Counted from the stretch's first letter, positions 7,454-16,658 are shown. The stretch is DNA of 64,000 nt from Cyanobacteria bacterium FACHB-502 (GCA_014695325.1 JACJNZ010000014.1:124001-188000), one strand, 5' to 3'. Notes: generated by a model not told the origin, from the sequence alone. Translations and numbers: made by a program.

Positions 7454-7960
7454 ATGAATCTCCCCACCTGGATTACGGTTTCTCGTTTGCTGGGTGTGCC
7501 GCTGCTGCTGGTGCTGCTGGCTCATCCGATCGATCGCACTCGCTGGATCGCCCTGGCAATTTTTCTGCTGGCAGCCGGAACCGACTGGCTCGACGGTTAT
7601 CTGGCGCGGCGGCTCAATCAAGTCACCGACCTGGGAAAATTTCTCGATCCGCTGGTCGATAAACTGCTGGTGCTGGCTCCCCTGCTGTCACTGGTCGAAC
7701 TGGGACAGGTTCCCGCCTGGGGGGTGTTTCTCATCCTGGCACGCGAACTGACGATCGCAGGCTGGCGCGTTAACCAAACCCAAATCTCTGGGGCAAACCT
7801 CTGGGGCAAACTCAAAACCGTCACCCAAATTGCGGCGATCGCCCTCCTAATTGCTCCGCTTCCGGCTGCCTGGACTTCCGTTGCGCTGGCTGCTTTCTGG
7901 CTGGCGGTGATTCTAACGCTGATTTCAGGCGCGATCTATCTGCTGCCGCAGCCCAAGTAG
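7454..7960 (+). CDS. pgsA: CDP-diacylglycerol--glycerol-3-phosphate 3-phosphatidyltransferase
   Basis: Makes phosphatidylglycerol phosphate from CDP-diacylglycerol and glycerol-3-phosphate in the membrane; phosphatidylglycerol is required by photosystems. The CDP-alcohol phosphotransferase motif DGx2ARx8Gx3Dx3D is complete: DGYLARRLNQVTDLGKFLDP followed by LVDK. Several TM helices surround it. I start at ATG 7454 (MNLPTWITVSR), the usual N-terminus; the frame is open to 7370 but that extension is encoded by an interspersed repeat. Length 168 aa is normal. Confidence 0.93.
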   Translation: MNLPTWITVSRLLGVPLLLVLLAHPIDRTRWIALAIFLLAAGTDWLDGYLARRLNQVTDLGKFLDPLVDKLLVLAPLLSLVELGQVPAWGVFLILARELTIAGWRVNQTQISGANLWGKLKTVTQIAAIALLIAPLPAAWTSVALAAFWLAVILTLISGAIYLLPQPK

Positions 7961-8059
7961 AGCTTCGCTGATACGGCAGGGCGATCGGGCGATCGTCATG
8001 CGCCTGTCACAATTAAAGAAACCGAATTAAATACTTTATCCAACTTACTCTATCCGCTA

Positions 8060-8965
8060 ATGACTTCACCGCCGATTCAGTGGTATCCGGGGCACATCGC
8101 TAAAGCCGAGAGAGCCCTGCAAGAACAGCTCAAAAAAGTGGACGTGGTGCTGGAGGTGCGCGATGCCCGGATTCCGTTGGCAACCTGTCATCCGCAGGTC
8201 TCGCAGTGGATCGGCAGCAAAGAGCGCGTGCTGATTCTCAATCGCGTTGATATGATTCCGCAAATCGTGCAGCAGGACTGGACGAAGTGGTTTCGCGCCG
8301 CAGGCGAACAGCCCTATTTCACCGACGCCCATGGGGGACAGGGCATCTCCGGCGTAGCGCAGGCAGCCCGACAGGTGGGCGCAAAAATCAACCAGCGCAG
8401 ACACGATCGTGGAATGCTGCCCCGTCCAGTTCGTGCAGTAGTGATCGGCTTTCCCAATGTGGGTAAGTCTGCCCTGATTAACCGATTGCTCAAGCGGCGT
8501 GTCGTCGAGAGTGCCCGTCGAGCCGGAGTAACTCGCCAGCTTAAGTGGGTGAGAATTTCCGACGAACTGGAATTGCTGGATGCACCGGGCGTATTGCCTT
8601 CCCGCTTAAACGATCAGGACGCTGCCCTGAAGCTTGCCTTTTGCGACGATATCGGCCAGGCTGCCTACGATAATCAGCGGGTTGCGGCGGCTTTGGTCGA
8701 TCGGATTAAGCAAATTCTTCACCAGTCGCCTAACCTATTTGCAGAAGAACCGTTGCGCGATCGCTACACCCTCGCCCTCCAACCGCGCACCGGAGAGAGC
8801 TTTGTTGCTGATCTGGCAGAAGCGCGGTACCAGGGAGACAAAGAGCGGGCAGCCAATCAGATTCTCAACGATTTTCGTAAAGGCATTTTGGGAGCAATTC
8901 CACTGGAACTGCCGCCTGCGATCGACTCAACAGCCTTGAATTCTCTGACTACTGGTTTGGATTGA
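8060..8965 (+). CDS. rbgA: Ribosome biogenesis GTPase RbgA/YlqF
   Basis: Circularly permuted GTPase required for late 50S subunit assembly. The order of motifs shows the permutation: G4 NRVD comes first (about residue 60), then G1 GFPNVGKS (about 130-140), then G3 DAPG (about 175). The N-terminus IQWYPGHIAKAERAL is diagnostic for YlqF/RbgA. Length 301 aa is usual. Its last 17 bp overlap the converging small cysteine-rich gene on the other strand. Confidence 0.93.
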   Translation: MTSPPIQWYPGHIAKAERALQEQLKKVDVVLEVRDARIPLATCHPQVSQWIGSKERVLILNRVDMIPQIVQQDWTKWFRAAGEQPYFTDAHGGQGISGVAQAARQVGAKINQRRHDRGMLPRPVRAVVIGFPNVGKSALINRLLKRRVVESARRAGVTRQLKWVRISDELELLDAPGVLPSRLNDQDAALKLAFCDDIGQAAYDNQRVAAALVDRIKQILHQSPNLFAEEPLRDRYTLALQPRTGESFVADLAEARYQGDKERAANQILNDFRKGILGAIPLELPPAIDSTALNSLTTGLD

Positions 8966-9173
8966 CCCCATCTTCGGGGAAGACCCATTTAGGCTGGGAT
9001 GCGGTCGTGCGGCGACGGAGCGATTCTTCCGCGATCGCCAGCATTTGATCGAGAGACGTTTCTTGAATAAACCTGGAAGCCTTTTCGCGGTGCTCTTTGT
9101 TGGGACATTGAGCATCGCCCAGAACGCAGCCATTCACACAGGCTTCAGCGCAGTTGATTTGAGTCGGATTCAT
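8949..9173 (-). CDS. Small cysteine-containing conserved-looking protein
   Basis: 74 aa with four cysteines near the N-terminus in the pattern NCAEACVNGCVLGDAQCPNK, followed by an amphipathic helix (LDQMLAIAEESLRRR). The spacing suggests metal or Fe-S binding, though I do not recognise a named family. A strong Shine-Dalgarno (AGAGGAGA) precedes the ATG at 9173, supporting it as a real gene. It converges with rbgA, overlapping by 17 bp. Confidence 0.65.
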   Translation of the reverse strand: MNPTQINCAEACVNGCVLGDAQCPNKEHREKASRFIQETSLDQMLAIAEESLRRRTTASQPKWVFPEDGVNPNQ

Positions 9174-9229
9174 TCAGTGTTCTCCTCTTAAATTCACCAA
9201 ACTCCCTTTGGCAGCAGTTCTGGCTCATT

Positions 9230-9967
9230 TCAATTAATTTGACAGATCCTGAACTCCGCCAACCCCAAATAGCGAACCCCCTGCGGGGTAATCTCAAACC
9301 GACAGGGCAACACCTCTACCCCACGATCGATCGCCTGACGCAAAAGCTGCCCATAAACCGGATCAGCCTGATCGCCCGGTGCAAACTGCGTGCAGTCGCC
9401 GCGATTAATGAAGTACAGCATCACCGCCCGTGCCTGCGGAGTCAGAGCCATCAGCTCTTGAAGGTGTTTCTGTCCTCTCGTGGTTACGGTATCAGGAAAC
9501 AAAGCGAGCGTCCCTCGTGCCCAGGTCGTATTTTTCACCTCGATAAAAATCGGTCGAGCGGTATTTTCGCCAGTTAAAAGGAAGTCGATCCGGCTCTTTT
9601 TATCCTGTCCATAGGGAACTTCTCTTTGAATCTGGTCATATTCTCCCACCTCCGGCAAAAGCCGGGCGGTTAGCAGCGACTCAATCACGCGATTTGGCAT
9701 AGCTGTATTCGTACCCGCCCAAACCCTATCCTCAACCTCGATTAGCTCCCAGGTGTAGGGCAGCTTGCGCGTCGGGCTATTGCTTATCGAAACCATCACC
9801 CGATTTCCTGGTAAACAGACCCCGGTCATTGGACCTGTGTTCGGGCAGTGGGCGACGATCGTTTCTCCGGTATCCAGCTCGATATCGGCAAAAAAGCGTT
9901 TGTAGCGTTTGATCAGTGTGCCGGGAAGCAGGGGCGGAAAGGGATAAATCCAGTCAGCAAGAGGCAT
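9230..9967 (-). CDS. sfsA: SfsA-family protein (sugar fermentation stimulation protein homologue)
   Basis: 245 aa with the SfsA pattern: an N-terminal OB-like part containing RRF-like KRYKRFFADIELDTGE and VAHCPNTGPMTG, then a PD-(D/E)XK-type core with SRIDFLLTG, PIFIEVKNTTW and FPDTVTTRGQKHLQEL. The D...EVK residues form a restriction-fold catalytic triad. SfsA binds DNA in E. coli and has been described as a nuclease; its role in cyanobacteria is not established. Confidence 0.92.
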   Translation of the reverse strand: MPLADWIYPFPPLLPGTLIKRYKRFFADIELDTGETIVAHCPNTGPMTGVCLPGNRVMVSISNSPTRKLPYTWELIEVEDRVWAGTNTAMPNRVIESLLTARLLPEVGEYDQIQREVPYGQDKKSRIDFLLTGENTARPIFIEVKNTTWARGTLALFPDTVTTRGQKHLQELMALTPQARAVMLYFINRGDCTQFAPGDQADPVYGQLLRQAIDRGVEVLPCRFEITPQGVRYLGLAEFRICQIN

Positions 9968-10268
9968 AGGAACAGGAATAAACAGAGAAACGGGCTTGAG
10001 CGGCGATCGAAGTCGTGGCAGAAGTGCTTTAGCCCCCTAAAATTTTTATAAACGGGGACTTTAGAGACAGCAAATTTACTTCAAACTCAGGAGCAAGAAG
10101 CGATTTGGGAATTTACTGTACATCTAAACCTTTCCTTCTGGGTCGAATCGGATTGTCGAATCTGATTATCCACGCTTTAAGCCTCCTTTCCCTGCCAGAA
10201 AACCTCAAACCATTAAGATAAAGGAGAGCCAGGCAGTCTGATTGGCGTTTGTGGAGCGATCGATCACG
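9968..10268. other. Gap with a degenerate CCCCCT/GGGG element
   Basis: No gene seen. At about 10031-10062 there is AGCCCCCTAAAATTTTTATA followed by an ACGGGGACTTTA arm, resembling the dispersed C-rich/G-rich inverted elements often found between cyanobacterial genes. Similar arms occur near 37085 and 53770. Confidence 0.4.
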
Positions 10269-10355
10269 ATGCAAGCACCGTCCCAGAGGTTCAGGCTAGA
10301 AGAGTTTTTGCAGCTTCCAGAAACTAAACCTGCCAGCGAATATATTGACGAGTAA
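10269..10355 (+). pseudogene. Truncated Uma2-family gene fragment
   Basis: ATG at 10269 opens 28 codons reading MQAPSQRFRLEEFLQLPETK then PASEYIDE and a stop. LEEFLxLPETKPASEYIDG is the standard N-terminus of Uma2/DUF820 proteins, here cut at the point where the conserved Gly would follow and the remaining 150 or so residues would be expected. The next gene starts 2 nt after the stop. It is a remnant left by deletion or by recombination that joined the PPOX gene here. Confidence 0.7.
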
Positions 10356-10357
10356 AC

Positions 10358-10996
10358 GTGACTGAAACCCATTCCCTCATTTTGGCTCCCTGGCGGGCTG
10401 CTCTCACAGGCGCACTGCACCGCAATCGATCGCTAATCTACTCTCGCTATGCCCAGCTTGCCACTGTCCGATCTTCACCAATGCGATCGTCCCCTTCCGA
10501 AAATGGTTCAGGTGTGAGTTATCGTCCTGCTAATCGCACCGTCGTGTTTCGCGGCTTTCTGGACGACATGAATCAGCTTAAGTTTATTACCGACGATCGC
10601 AGCGATAAGGCTGCCCAAATCGAGCAGAATCCGTGGGGCGAGCTGTGTTGGTATTTTCCCAAAACCCGAGAGCAGTTTCGTCTGCTGGGAACGTTGACGA
10701 TCGTTCGGGCAGATTTTGGCGATCGTACTTTGGTGCAGGCACGGCAGACCCAGTGGCAGGATTTGTCGGATGCAGCTCGATTACAGTTTGCCTGGGCAGC
10801 TTCGGGACAGTTACGAACTGCCGAAAGTGATTTTACTCCGCCGCCACCTGATGCGATCGAGCCTCCGCCTAACTTCTGTTTGCTGCTGCTCGATCCGGTT
10901 CAGGTCGATCATTTGCTGCTGCGCGGCGATCCTCAAAATCGGTATGTCTATCAGAAAACGAACGACGAATGGACCAAGGAAGAAGTGAATCCCTGA
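10358..10996 (+). CDS. Npun_F5749-type FMN-dependent PPOX flavoprotein
   Basis: 212 aa of the pyridoxamine-5'-phosphate oxidase fold (Alr4036-like). Visible features are the strand pairs NRTVVFRGF, LKFITDDRSDKAAQIEQNPW and GELCWYFPKTREQFRLLGTL, which form the FMN-binding split barrel, and the C-terminal NRYVYQ segment. The family is cyanobacterial and its substrate is unknown; it is not the vitamin B6 PdxH. The start is GTG 10358, two nucleotides after the Uma2 remnant, which probably supplies its upstream context. Confidence 0.85.
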   Translation: MTETHSLILAPWRAALTGALHRNRSLIYSRYAQLATVRSSPMRSSPSENGSGVSYRPANRTVVFRGFLDDMNQLKFITDDRSDKAAQIEQNPWGELCWYFPKTREQFRLLGTLTIVRADFGDRTLVQARQTQWQDLSDAARLQFAWAASGQLRTAESDFTPPPPDAIEPPPNFCLLLLDPVQVDHLLLRGDPQNRYVYQKTNDEWTKEEVNP

Positions 10997-11068
10997 TGTA
11001 GGCTCCAGGAACCTATCGGGAAAGTGTTCAATCGCCTGTCGTGGGATTGCCTAGAGCTTGAAATTCTC

Positions 11069-11830
11069 CTAAATCCCCGAACCGTCGAGAAATTGCTCGA
11101 TGATCTTGTCGTTGAGGCGACAGCTTGTTGTTACGGGAACGCGAGTGGAATCTTCAACCTTCACTTCAACTTTAGGCTGTGGGGCAGGAGGCTGTAATGC
11201 CTGTACCTGCTGTTCAAGTGCCTCAATCCGATCGAGTAATGCCCGGATCACCTGCGCTTCGGAGTCGGGTAGCTGACCGTGATCCAGCGGATCAACTCGT
11301 TCGCCTGCGCGATACACAATGCGTCCTGGAATGCCGACAACAGTGCAATCAGAAGGCACATTTCGCAGCACGACTGAGCCTGCGCCGATGCGGACATTAT
11401 TGCCAATCTCGATATTGCCCAGCACCTTTGCCCCGGCTCCAACGACCACATTTTCGCCCAGAGTGGGGTGGCGTTTGCCACTCTCTTTGCCCGTGCCACC
11501 CAAGGTGACACCCTGATAAATCAGCGCATAGTTGCCGACGATCGCCGTTTCGCCAATCACCACGCCCATCCCGTGATCGATAAAGACGCCCTGACCGATT
11601 TGTGCACCAGGGTGAATCTCAATCCCAGTCAGGAAGCGGGCAATGTGGGAAATCAGACGGGGAATAAACGGGATGTTCAGCTTATACAGCCGATGGGCAA
11701 ACCGATGCAGCAGCAACGCCTGAAGACCGGGATAACAAAACATCACCTCCAGCCAGTTTCGTGCCGCAGGGTCACGATCGAAAATGATGCGGAAATCAGC
11801 CGTGAGCGAAGCAATCGCAGGATTTAGCAC
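11069..11830 (-). CDS. cysE: Serine O-acetyltransferase
   Basis: Acetylates L-serine with acetyl-CoA, the first step of cysteine synthesis. The N-terminal helical part [20 protein letters not shown] is followed by the left-handed beta-helix of hexapeptide repeats, with [20 protein letters not shown] and [19 protein letters not shown], the CysE active-site region (Asp-His pair, Gly-Thr-Gly loop). The start is GTG 11830. A Pro-rich tail ([18 protein letters not shown]) extends the C-terminus beyond the catalytic domain, as in other cyanobacterial CysE. Confidence 0.93.
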   Translation of the reverse strand: MLNPAIASLTADFRIIFDRDPAARNWLEVMFCYPGLQALLLHRFAHRLYKLNIPFIPRLISHIARFLTGIEIHPGAQIGQGVFIDHGMGVVIGETAIVGNYALIYQGVTLGGTGKESGKRHPTLGENVVVGAGAKVLGNIEIGNNVRIGAGSVVLRNVPSDCTVVGIPGRIVYRAGERVDPLDHGQLPDSEAQVIRALLDRIEALEQQVQALQPPAPQPKVEVKVEDSTRVPVTTSCRLNDKIIEQFLDGSGI

Positions 11831-11959
11831 AAGCAGCTACCCCGGTTCCAAAAAATCTTTCAAGTTTAAAGGCTAATACATTTTGAGAACGGTTGGATGA
11901 GATGCAGGTTATGGAGAGATGAAATTTGCCGATAAAGGATATCCAATCGCGAATGAATC

Positions 11960-12325
11960 CTACGCTCGATCCTTCAACGCCGATCGCAGACTTTGAAGCT
12001 CGGTTAAAATTGCCCGCAGCAGATCGTGGGTGACGTTTTCGCTGGGCTGCTGCACCTCGATCGTCACTTGCTTGATGCCCAGCACATCCTGAGCAAAACG
12101 AGCGACTTCGTTGGGGTGAAACAAAAGCGGATCGTCTTTATTCACCCGCAGTTCCGGGTTAAGCTTCCGCGCATCGTAAGACGGATTGAGGTCAGAAGGA
12201 TTAGTGTTGGCGTAGCGATAGACCGATGCTCGCGATCGATTCAGCGCCTTTTGGACTGCTTCCACCGTCATTAGTCCCTGAGCCGTCGCCTGAGCGTTTA
12301 ATTGAGCATTCAACAAGTCGTCCAT
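11960..12325 (-). CDS. Cyanobacterial small protein with a helix-turn-helix-like segment
   Basis: 121 aa, probably DNA-related: MTVEAVQKALNRSRASVYRY reads as a helix-turn-helix (ribbon of A-x-x-x-S/G turn), followed by RKLNPELRVNKDDPLLFHPN and a C-terminal helix. A Shine-Dalgarno-like AAGGGTG precedes the ATG. I do not know a named family or target. Convergent or operon partners are not obvious. Confidence 0.6.
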   Translation of the reverse strand: MDDLLNAQLNAQATAQGLMTVEAVQKALNRSRASVYRYANTNPSDLNPSYDARKLNPELRVNKDDPLLFHPNEVARFAQDVLGIKQVTIEVQQPSENVTHDLLRAILTELQSLRSALKDRA

Positions 12326-12495
12326 GAATTCACCCTTACCGAGGCAGTTCTTATGCTGCGATTAGCCTGTCCTAGTCTAAGACAAAAATCGCGGCTGTGT
12401 CAGGCAGTTGGATAAGTTGCTGATTTCTAAACTGTTCTGTTTTTGAGTGAGCAGGAATATATTGGGTGAGCGGAAATAAGGCGAACAGAGCCAGC

Positions 12496-12853
12496 CTATT
12501 CCTGGTTTAGCCCCAAAAAATCGATCGCCGCTTCCAATCGAGAAGAATATTTTTCAGCTAGCTTTTCAAAAAACAGAGCATTGCCGTTGTGAGGGTGAAG
12601 GCAGTTAAGCCACGCTTGCGCTTGTTGTGCGATCGCTTCTTGCCGCTGTTTTTCGGGCTGACGAGTTTCAGAATTTGTCGTGTGGGACGGTTTGAACTGG
12701 GGTGCTGGTAGTTGCTTCGAATTCAGCCAGGAGATAATCGATTGACTTAACCGCAGAAGATTCAATCGGCGACAGCGAGTTCGCAGGTGAGGACGATCGT
12801 GCAGTTTCGCCTTGCTGAACCTGTTTCAGGAGGTTATCGATCGGGTCTGCCAT
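12496..12853 (-). pseudogene. Conserved cyanobacterial protein, split by a +1 frameshift
   Basis: Two overlapping frames make one protein. From ATG 12853, MADPIDNLLKQVQQGETA through AVKSIDYLLAEFEAT ends at a stop at 12668. The second frame supplies QFKPSHTTNSETRQPEKQ and AWLNCLHPHNGNALFFEKLAEKYSSRLEAAIDFLG to 12496. Together they match a small cyanobacterial protein with an N-terminal DPIDxLL motif, a linker and a C-terminal FAEKYxSRLEAAIDYL domain. Removing one C from the CCCC run near 12698-12703 joins the frames. It could be a real null allele, a sequencing error in the homopolymer, or programmed frameshifting. Confidence 0.7.
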
Positions 12854-12949
12854 ATTCCAGATCACATTCTTCAGGTGAATGAATCTATCATTGCTCAGGT
12901 TTGAGCGATCGACAATTTCTGTGGATGGTTCTAATTGCCTTCTAGTATC

Positions 12950-14137
12950 TCATTGCCGCTGTTGCTGTTTAATCGCCTCGATAATCTGCACGTTTGCCTG
13001 CGGAAAGGGAAATTGCTCTAGGTCAGCCACTTCTACCCAGCGCACCTCATCGCACTCGATCGCTTGCGGTTCTCCGCTCACATACTGGCAGTGATGCACG
13101 TTGAGCGTGACACGGAAGTGAGTGTAGGTGTGATCAATGGTAATGAGTCGATCGCCTACTGTAATTTCAATCCCGATCTCTTCCTGAATCTCGCGCACAA
13201 TACAGGCTTCGACGGTTTCACCTGGCTCGATCTTGCCGCCCGGAAATTCCCAGAGTCCGCCCAAGAGACCTTCCTGTTTGCGGCGATCGATCAAGATTTG
13301 TCCGCGATCGTTCCAGATGACGGCAACGCCAATTTGCTTATGAGGAGTCGGGGCACGCTTTTCAGAGACGGGCAGTTCGTTTTGCATATTGGTTTGATAC
13401 GCCAGACAGTAAGGGTTCCAGGGACAGAGCAAACAGGCAGGATTTTTGGGGGTGCAGATGGTCGCGCCCAGATCCATAAATGCCTGATTAAAGTCGCAGG
13501 GCTGCTGGGGGTCGAGCAGGGAGGCTGAAACCTGCCAGAGGGCTTTGATTGCCTGACTCGGCGGAACGTTAATTCCCCTCAGCCGTGCCAGCACTCGCTT
13601 TACATTACCATCTAATATCGGTACAGCCTGGTTAAATGCGGCACTGAGAATTCCGCCTGCGGTGGTTTGTCCGATTCCGGGCAGGGACATCACAGATGGA
13701 AGATCCTGGGGAAATTTGCCGCCATGCTGAGCCAGGATGATTTGGGCGGCTCGGTGCAGATTGCGGGCGCGGGCATAATAGCCTAACCCCTGCCATGCCT
13801 TCAAAACCTGCTGCTGGTCTGCCTGGGCAAGGTGGGCGATCGTTGGAAACTGCTGCATCCAGTGTTCATAATACGGCATCACCGTTTTTACCTGGGTTTG
13901 CTGAAGCATAATCTCCGAAACCCAGATGGCGTAAGGATCACGGGTGCGTCGCCAGGGCAGATCTCGCCCCGATTCGCCATACCATCGCAGCAAGTTCTGC
14001 CGCAGGTCATGAATTTCGTGATTCGATAAATCCTTCCCAGGCTGATCAGCAGACAAACGAAAACCCGGCAGATCGATCGTTTGACCTACCGGATTGGGAT
14101 TGTCGTTATAAGTCGGATGAAAAGAAGAGATGGGCAT
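12950..14137 (-). CDS. mutY: A/G-specific adenine DNA glycosylase MutY
   Basis: Removes adenine mispaired with 8-oxoguanine. Seen in order: RDLPWRRTRDPYAIWVSEIM with the catalytic-Glu region and LQQTQV (about residues 60-85), helix-hairpin-helix LPGIGQTTAGGI, the catalytic Asp in VPILDGNVKRVLARL, the [4Fe-4S] ligands C-x6-C-x2-C-x5-C (CTPKNPACLLCPWNPYC), and a C-terminal Nudix-like 8-oxoG recognition domain with the box GGKIEPGETVEACIVREIQE EIG. The N-terminus is about 45 residues longer than E. coli MutY; a shorter start is possible. Confidence 0.94.
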   Translation of the reverse strand: MPISSFHPTYNDNPNPVGQTIDLPGFRLSADQPGKDLSNHEIHDLRQNLLRWYGESGRDLPWRRTRDPYAIWVSEIMLQQTQVKTVMPYYEHWMQQFPTIAHLAQADQQQVLKAWQGLGYYARARNLHRAAQIILAQHGGKFPQDLPSVMSLPGIGQTTAGGILSAAFNQAVPILDGNVKRVLARLRGINVPPSQAIKALWQVSASLLDPQQPCDFNQAFMDLGATICTPKNPACLLCPWNPYCLAYQTNMQNELPVSEKRAPTPHKQIGVAVIWNDRGQILIDRRKQEGLLGGLWEFPGGKIEPGETVEACIVREIQEEIGIEITVGDRLITIDHTYTHFRVTLNVHHCQYVSGEPQAIECDEVRWVEVADLEQFPFPQANVQIIEAIKQQQRQ

Positions 14138-14196
14138 AGCTCCATTTTACGGATGAGCAATTATATTGCTCGGTTGCCTTGCCCGTTCCAGAAAAC

Positions 14197-14556
14197 TTAC
14201 GCTGCCTCGTCCTCGGTCAGGATCGCGCCTTGCAAGGATCTCTCAAAGTTCATGCGCTGCTCAGCACTGTGAATAAAATAGCCGCTCATCATTGCGGAAG
14301 CCAGCAGCCGACCCAGATCCTCACGGCTGGTCGTAATTGTCACGTCGAACTGCTCAGGGGGCAAACCGCCCAGAAGACCAATAATGTTGCGCTCCATCAC
14401 TTGCAGCACTTCCCGCGATTGAGGTCGAGAAAGTTGAGCAACGGTTTCGGGGCTGAGGGACTGGACATATTGCCACAGTTCATTCGTTGTATTGCTGCCC
14501 TCAAAAAATTCTGATAGCCGTTTTGTTGCGTCGTTCACGTTGGGAACCTCATCCAT
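14197..14556 (-). CDS. DUF760 domain protein
   Basis: 119 aa matching the DUF760 family of cyanobacteria and plastids: LWQYVQSLSPETVAQLSRP, VMERNIIGLLGGLPPEQFDV and the C-terminal LGRLLASAMMSGYFIHSAEQ RM. It is a soluble helical protein. In plants, DUF760 proteins have been linked to Clp protease substrates and chloroplast regulation; no function is established in cyanobacteria. It sits 60 bp upstream of mutY on the same strand. Confidence 0.85.
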   Translation of the reverse strand: MDEVPNVNDATKRLSEFFEGSNTTNELWQYVQSLSPETVAQLSRPQSREVLQVMERNIIGLLGGLPPEQFDVTITTSREDLGRLLASAMMSGYFIHSAEQRMNFERSLQGAILTEDEAA

Positions 14557-15168
14557 GGTGGACAGTGGCTTGATGTATCAGGGATGCTCTCTGCTTGTTT
14601 CACCGATGACATCGCTCTGATGTCAATTAATGTAACAAGTTTTGAGGATCGATCGCAGTGGGCAGAACCGAACCGGAGCAGGGGAAGTTACACGACTTGA
14701 GGAAGTGAGAGGAAGTGAGGTCAACGCCATGATGAGTTGAGGGATTCTTCAACCGCATCAGGCAAAACTTGCGGAAGGATTTCATCGACCCTACAGGGAC
14801 ACTGATTCGGGAAAGCAGTGAGAGAAAGCCCGGTTTTTGCGACCACTAGTTCGATCGCTGTTTAGAATCACTCAGAAAAGTCGAGCAAGCCATATCCAGT
14901 TCAGCCATCGCCCTTCAGAGTATACAGGCTGCTCATACCCGAATTGCACAAGTTATCTCTGTTTAGAAATGCTGGATTGTGAGCACTAATGGGGAACATT
15001 AGCGATCGAAAATTTTAGTTCAACTCAATATAATCGGTTGGAGGTAGGATCATTTACAAAAGTTGAGTATTCAGCAGAATGATCTGGAGCACAGAACGCA
15101 ATGCTTGTGTAATATCAGCTTTCTGTGACACGATCGAACCGAATCCTGCGAACGATTACCAAAACTTT
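14557..15168. other. Long intergenic region upstream of pncB, no gene seen
   Basis: About 600 bp without a credible frame on either strand. It has a short direct repeat (GAGGAAGTGA at 14699 and 14709) and a promoter-like block at 15013-15034 (TTTTAGTTCAACTCAATATA AT) that resembles the block at 15166-15187. No tRNA-like fold or CRISPR pattern was recognised. Confidence 0.4.
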
Positions 15169-15183
15169 TAGTAAATTTAACTA
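15169..15183. promoter_or_regulatory. Palindromic candidate operator overlapping a -10 box upstream of pncB
   Basis: TAGTAAATTTAACTA is a dyad (TAGT...ACTA arms) that overlaps TATAAT at 15182-15187, a good -10 hexamer. It lies about 110 bp upstream of pncB in a cluster that encodes an NrtR-type NAD regulator. The binding of NrtR is inference; I did not derive a consensus. Confidence 0.45.
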
Positions 15184-15296
15184 TAATTAATAGGCTGATA
15201 CTTACTAGGCTGATAGATTTTCCCGATCGGGACGATCGCTACACCCGTGCATCGAGTGTGAGCCATTCATTCTGAGCCATTTACCTTCCATTCCCT

Positions 15297-16658
15297 ATGC
15301 CAGATACGGCACTGCTCCTGAACTCCCAGGATTACAGCCTACTCACCGATCTGTATCAGCTCACAATGGCTGCCTGCTATGTGGGAGAAGGCATCGCTGG
15401 GAAATGGGCAAGCTTTGAGCTGTTCACCCGTCGTTTGCCCGAAGACTTTGGCTACATCGTGGCAATGGGGCTGGCGCAGGCGATCGACTATCTGGAGCAG
15501 CTCAGTTTTAGCGCAGAACAAATTGCTGCCCTGCAAGCCACCGGAATCTTTGCCCATGTGCCCGATCGTTTTTGGGAGGTGCTGGCAAGCGGACGCTTCA
15601 CAGGCGATGTCTGGGCAGTTCCTGAAGGCACAGTGCTGTTTGCCAATGAGCCGATGTTGCGGATTGAAGCTCCCCTGTGGCAGGCGCAAATCGTTGAAAC
15701 TTGCTTGCTAAATCTCCTCAACTACCAAAGCTTGATTGCCACCAAAGCAGCGCGAATGCGAGACGTTGCCGGGTCTGCAAGCTTGCTCGAATTTGGCACA
15801 AGGCGGGCATTTGGTCCTCAAGCATCTCTCTTTGCAGCACGAGCGGCACTGGCAGCCGGATTTGATGCCACCTCAAACGTTCTTGCCGCCTTTCAGGTCG
15901 GGCAAAAGCCAAGCGGCACAATGGCACACGCTCTAGTCATGGCACTGGCTGCGCTTGAAGGAACCGAAGACGAGGCGTTTCAGGCATTTCACCGCTACTT
16001 CCCCGGCGCAACGCTGCTGATCGACACCTACGATTCGATCGCCGCAGCCCAGCGACTCGCTGTGGGCATCCAGCAAGAAAACCTCACCCTCAAAGCAGTC
16101 CGGCTCGACTCTGGCGATCTGGTTTCCCAGTCCCAGCAGATTCGTCAGCTTTTGCCCGATACGCGCATTGTGGCAAGCGGTGACCTTGATGAATTTGAAA
16201 TCGATCGCCTTCAGATCGCAGGCGCACAAATCGACAGCTACGGCATTGGCACCAAGCTTGTCTCCGGCAACCCGATCAACGGCGTGTATAAACTGGTCGA
16301 GATCGACGGCATCCCGGTTATGAAAGCTTCCGAAGGCAAGGCCACCTACCCCGGACGCAAGCAGATTTTTCGCCGCATTGAGAAAGGACAGACTGAGCAG
16401 GGACAATTTAAGGGCGATCGACTGGGACTGATCAGCGAACCCCCCGAACCAAACGAACAGCCCGTCCTTCAGCCCGTTCTTAAGCAGGGTCAGCGCATCA
16501 TCCCTCCTGAATCCCTGCAAACGATCGCCGATCGCACCCTCACCAATATCAACAGCCTACCTGAACCAATTCGCCGCATTCACCACCCGGAAACGATCGC
16601 CCCCCCAATCTCTGCTGCCCTGCAAGCCCTGATTGAGGAAACCAGGCGGAGAGTTTGA
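15297..16658 (+). CDS. pncB: Nicotinate phosphoribosyltransferase
   Basis: Converts nicotinate, PRPP and ATP to nicotinate mononucleotide (Preiss-Handler salvage). Family segments: LLTDLYQLTMAACYVGEG at the N-terminus, ASFELFTRRLPEDFGYIVAM, EFGTRRAFGPQAS containing the catalytic-His/Arg-type loop region, VRLDSGDLVSQSQQIRQLL for phosphoribose binding, and the C-terminal GIGTKLVSG. 453 aa is the usual length of the cyanobacterial type. First gene of the NAD cluster pncB-nadD-nrtR-(TA remnant)-nadE, all on the plus strand. Confidence 0.93.
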   Translation: MPDTALLLNSQDYSLLTDLYQLTMAACYVGEGIAGKWASFELFTRRLPEDFGYIVAMGLAQAIDYLEQLSFSAEQIAALQATGIFAHVPDRFWEVLASGRFTGDVWAVPEGTVLFANEPMLRIEAPLWQAQIVETCLLNLLNYQSLIATKAARMRDVAGSASLLEFGTRRAFGPQASLFAARAALAAGFDATSNVLAAFQVGQKPSGTMAHALVMALAALEGTEDEAFQAFHRYFPGATLLIDTYDSIAAAQRLAVGIQQENLTLKAVRLDSGDLVSQSQQIRQLLPDTRIVASGDLDEFEIDRLQIAGAQIDSYGIGTKLVSGNPINGVYKLVEIDGIPVMKASEGKATYPGRKQIFRRIEKGQTEQGQFKGDRLGLISEPPEPNEQPVLQPVLKQGQRIIPPESLQTIADRTLTNINSLPEPIRRIHHPETIAPPISAALQALIEETRRRV

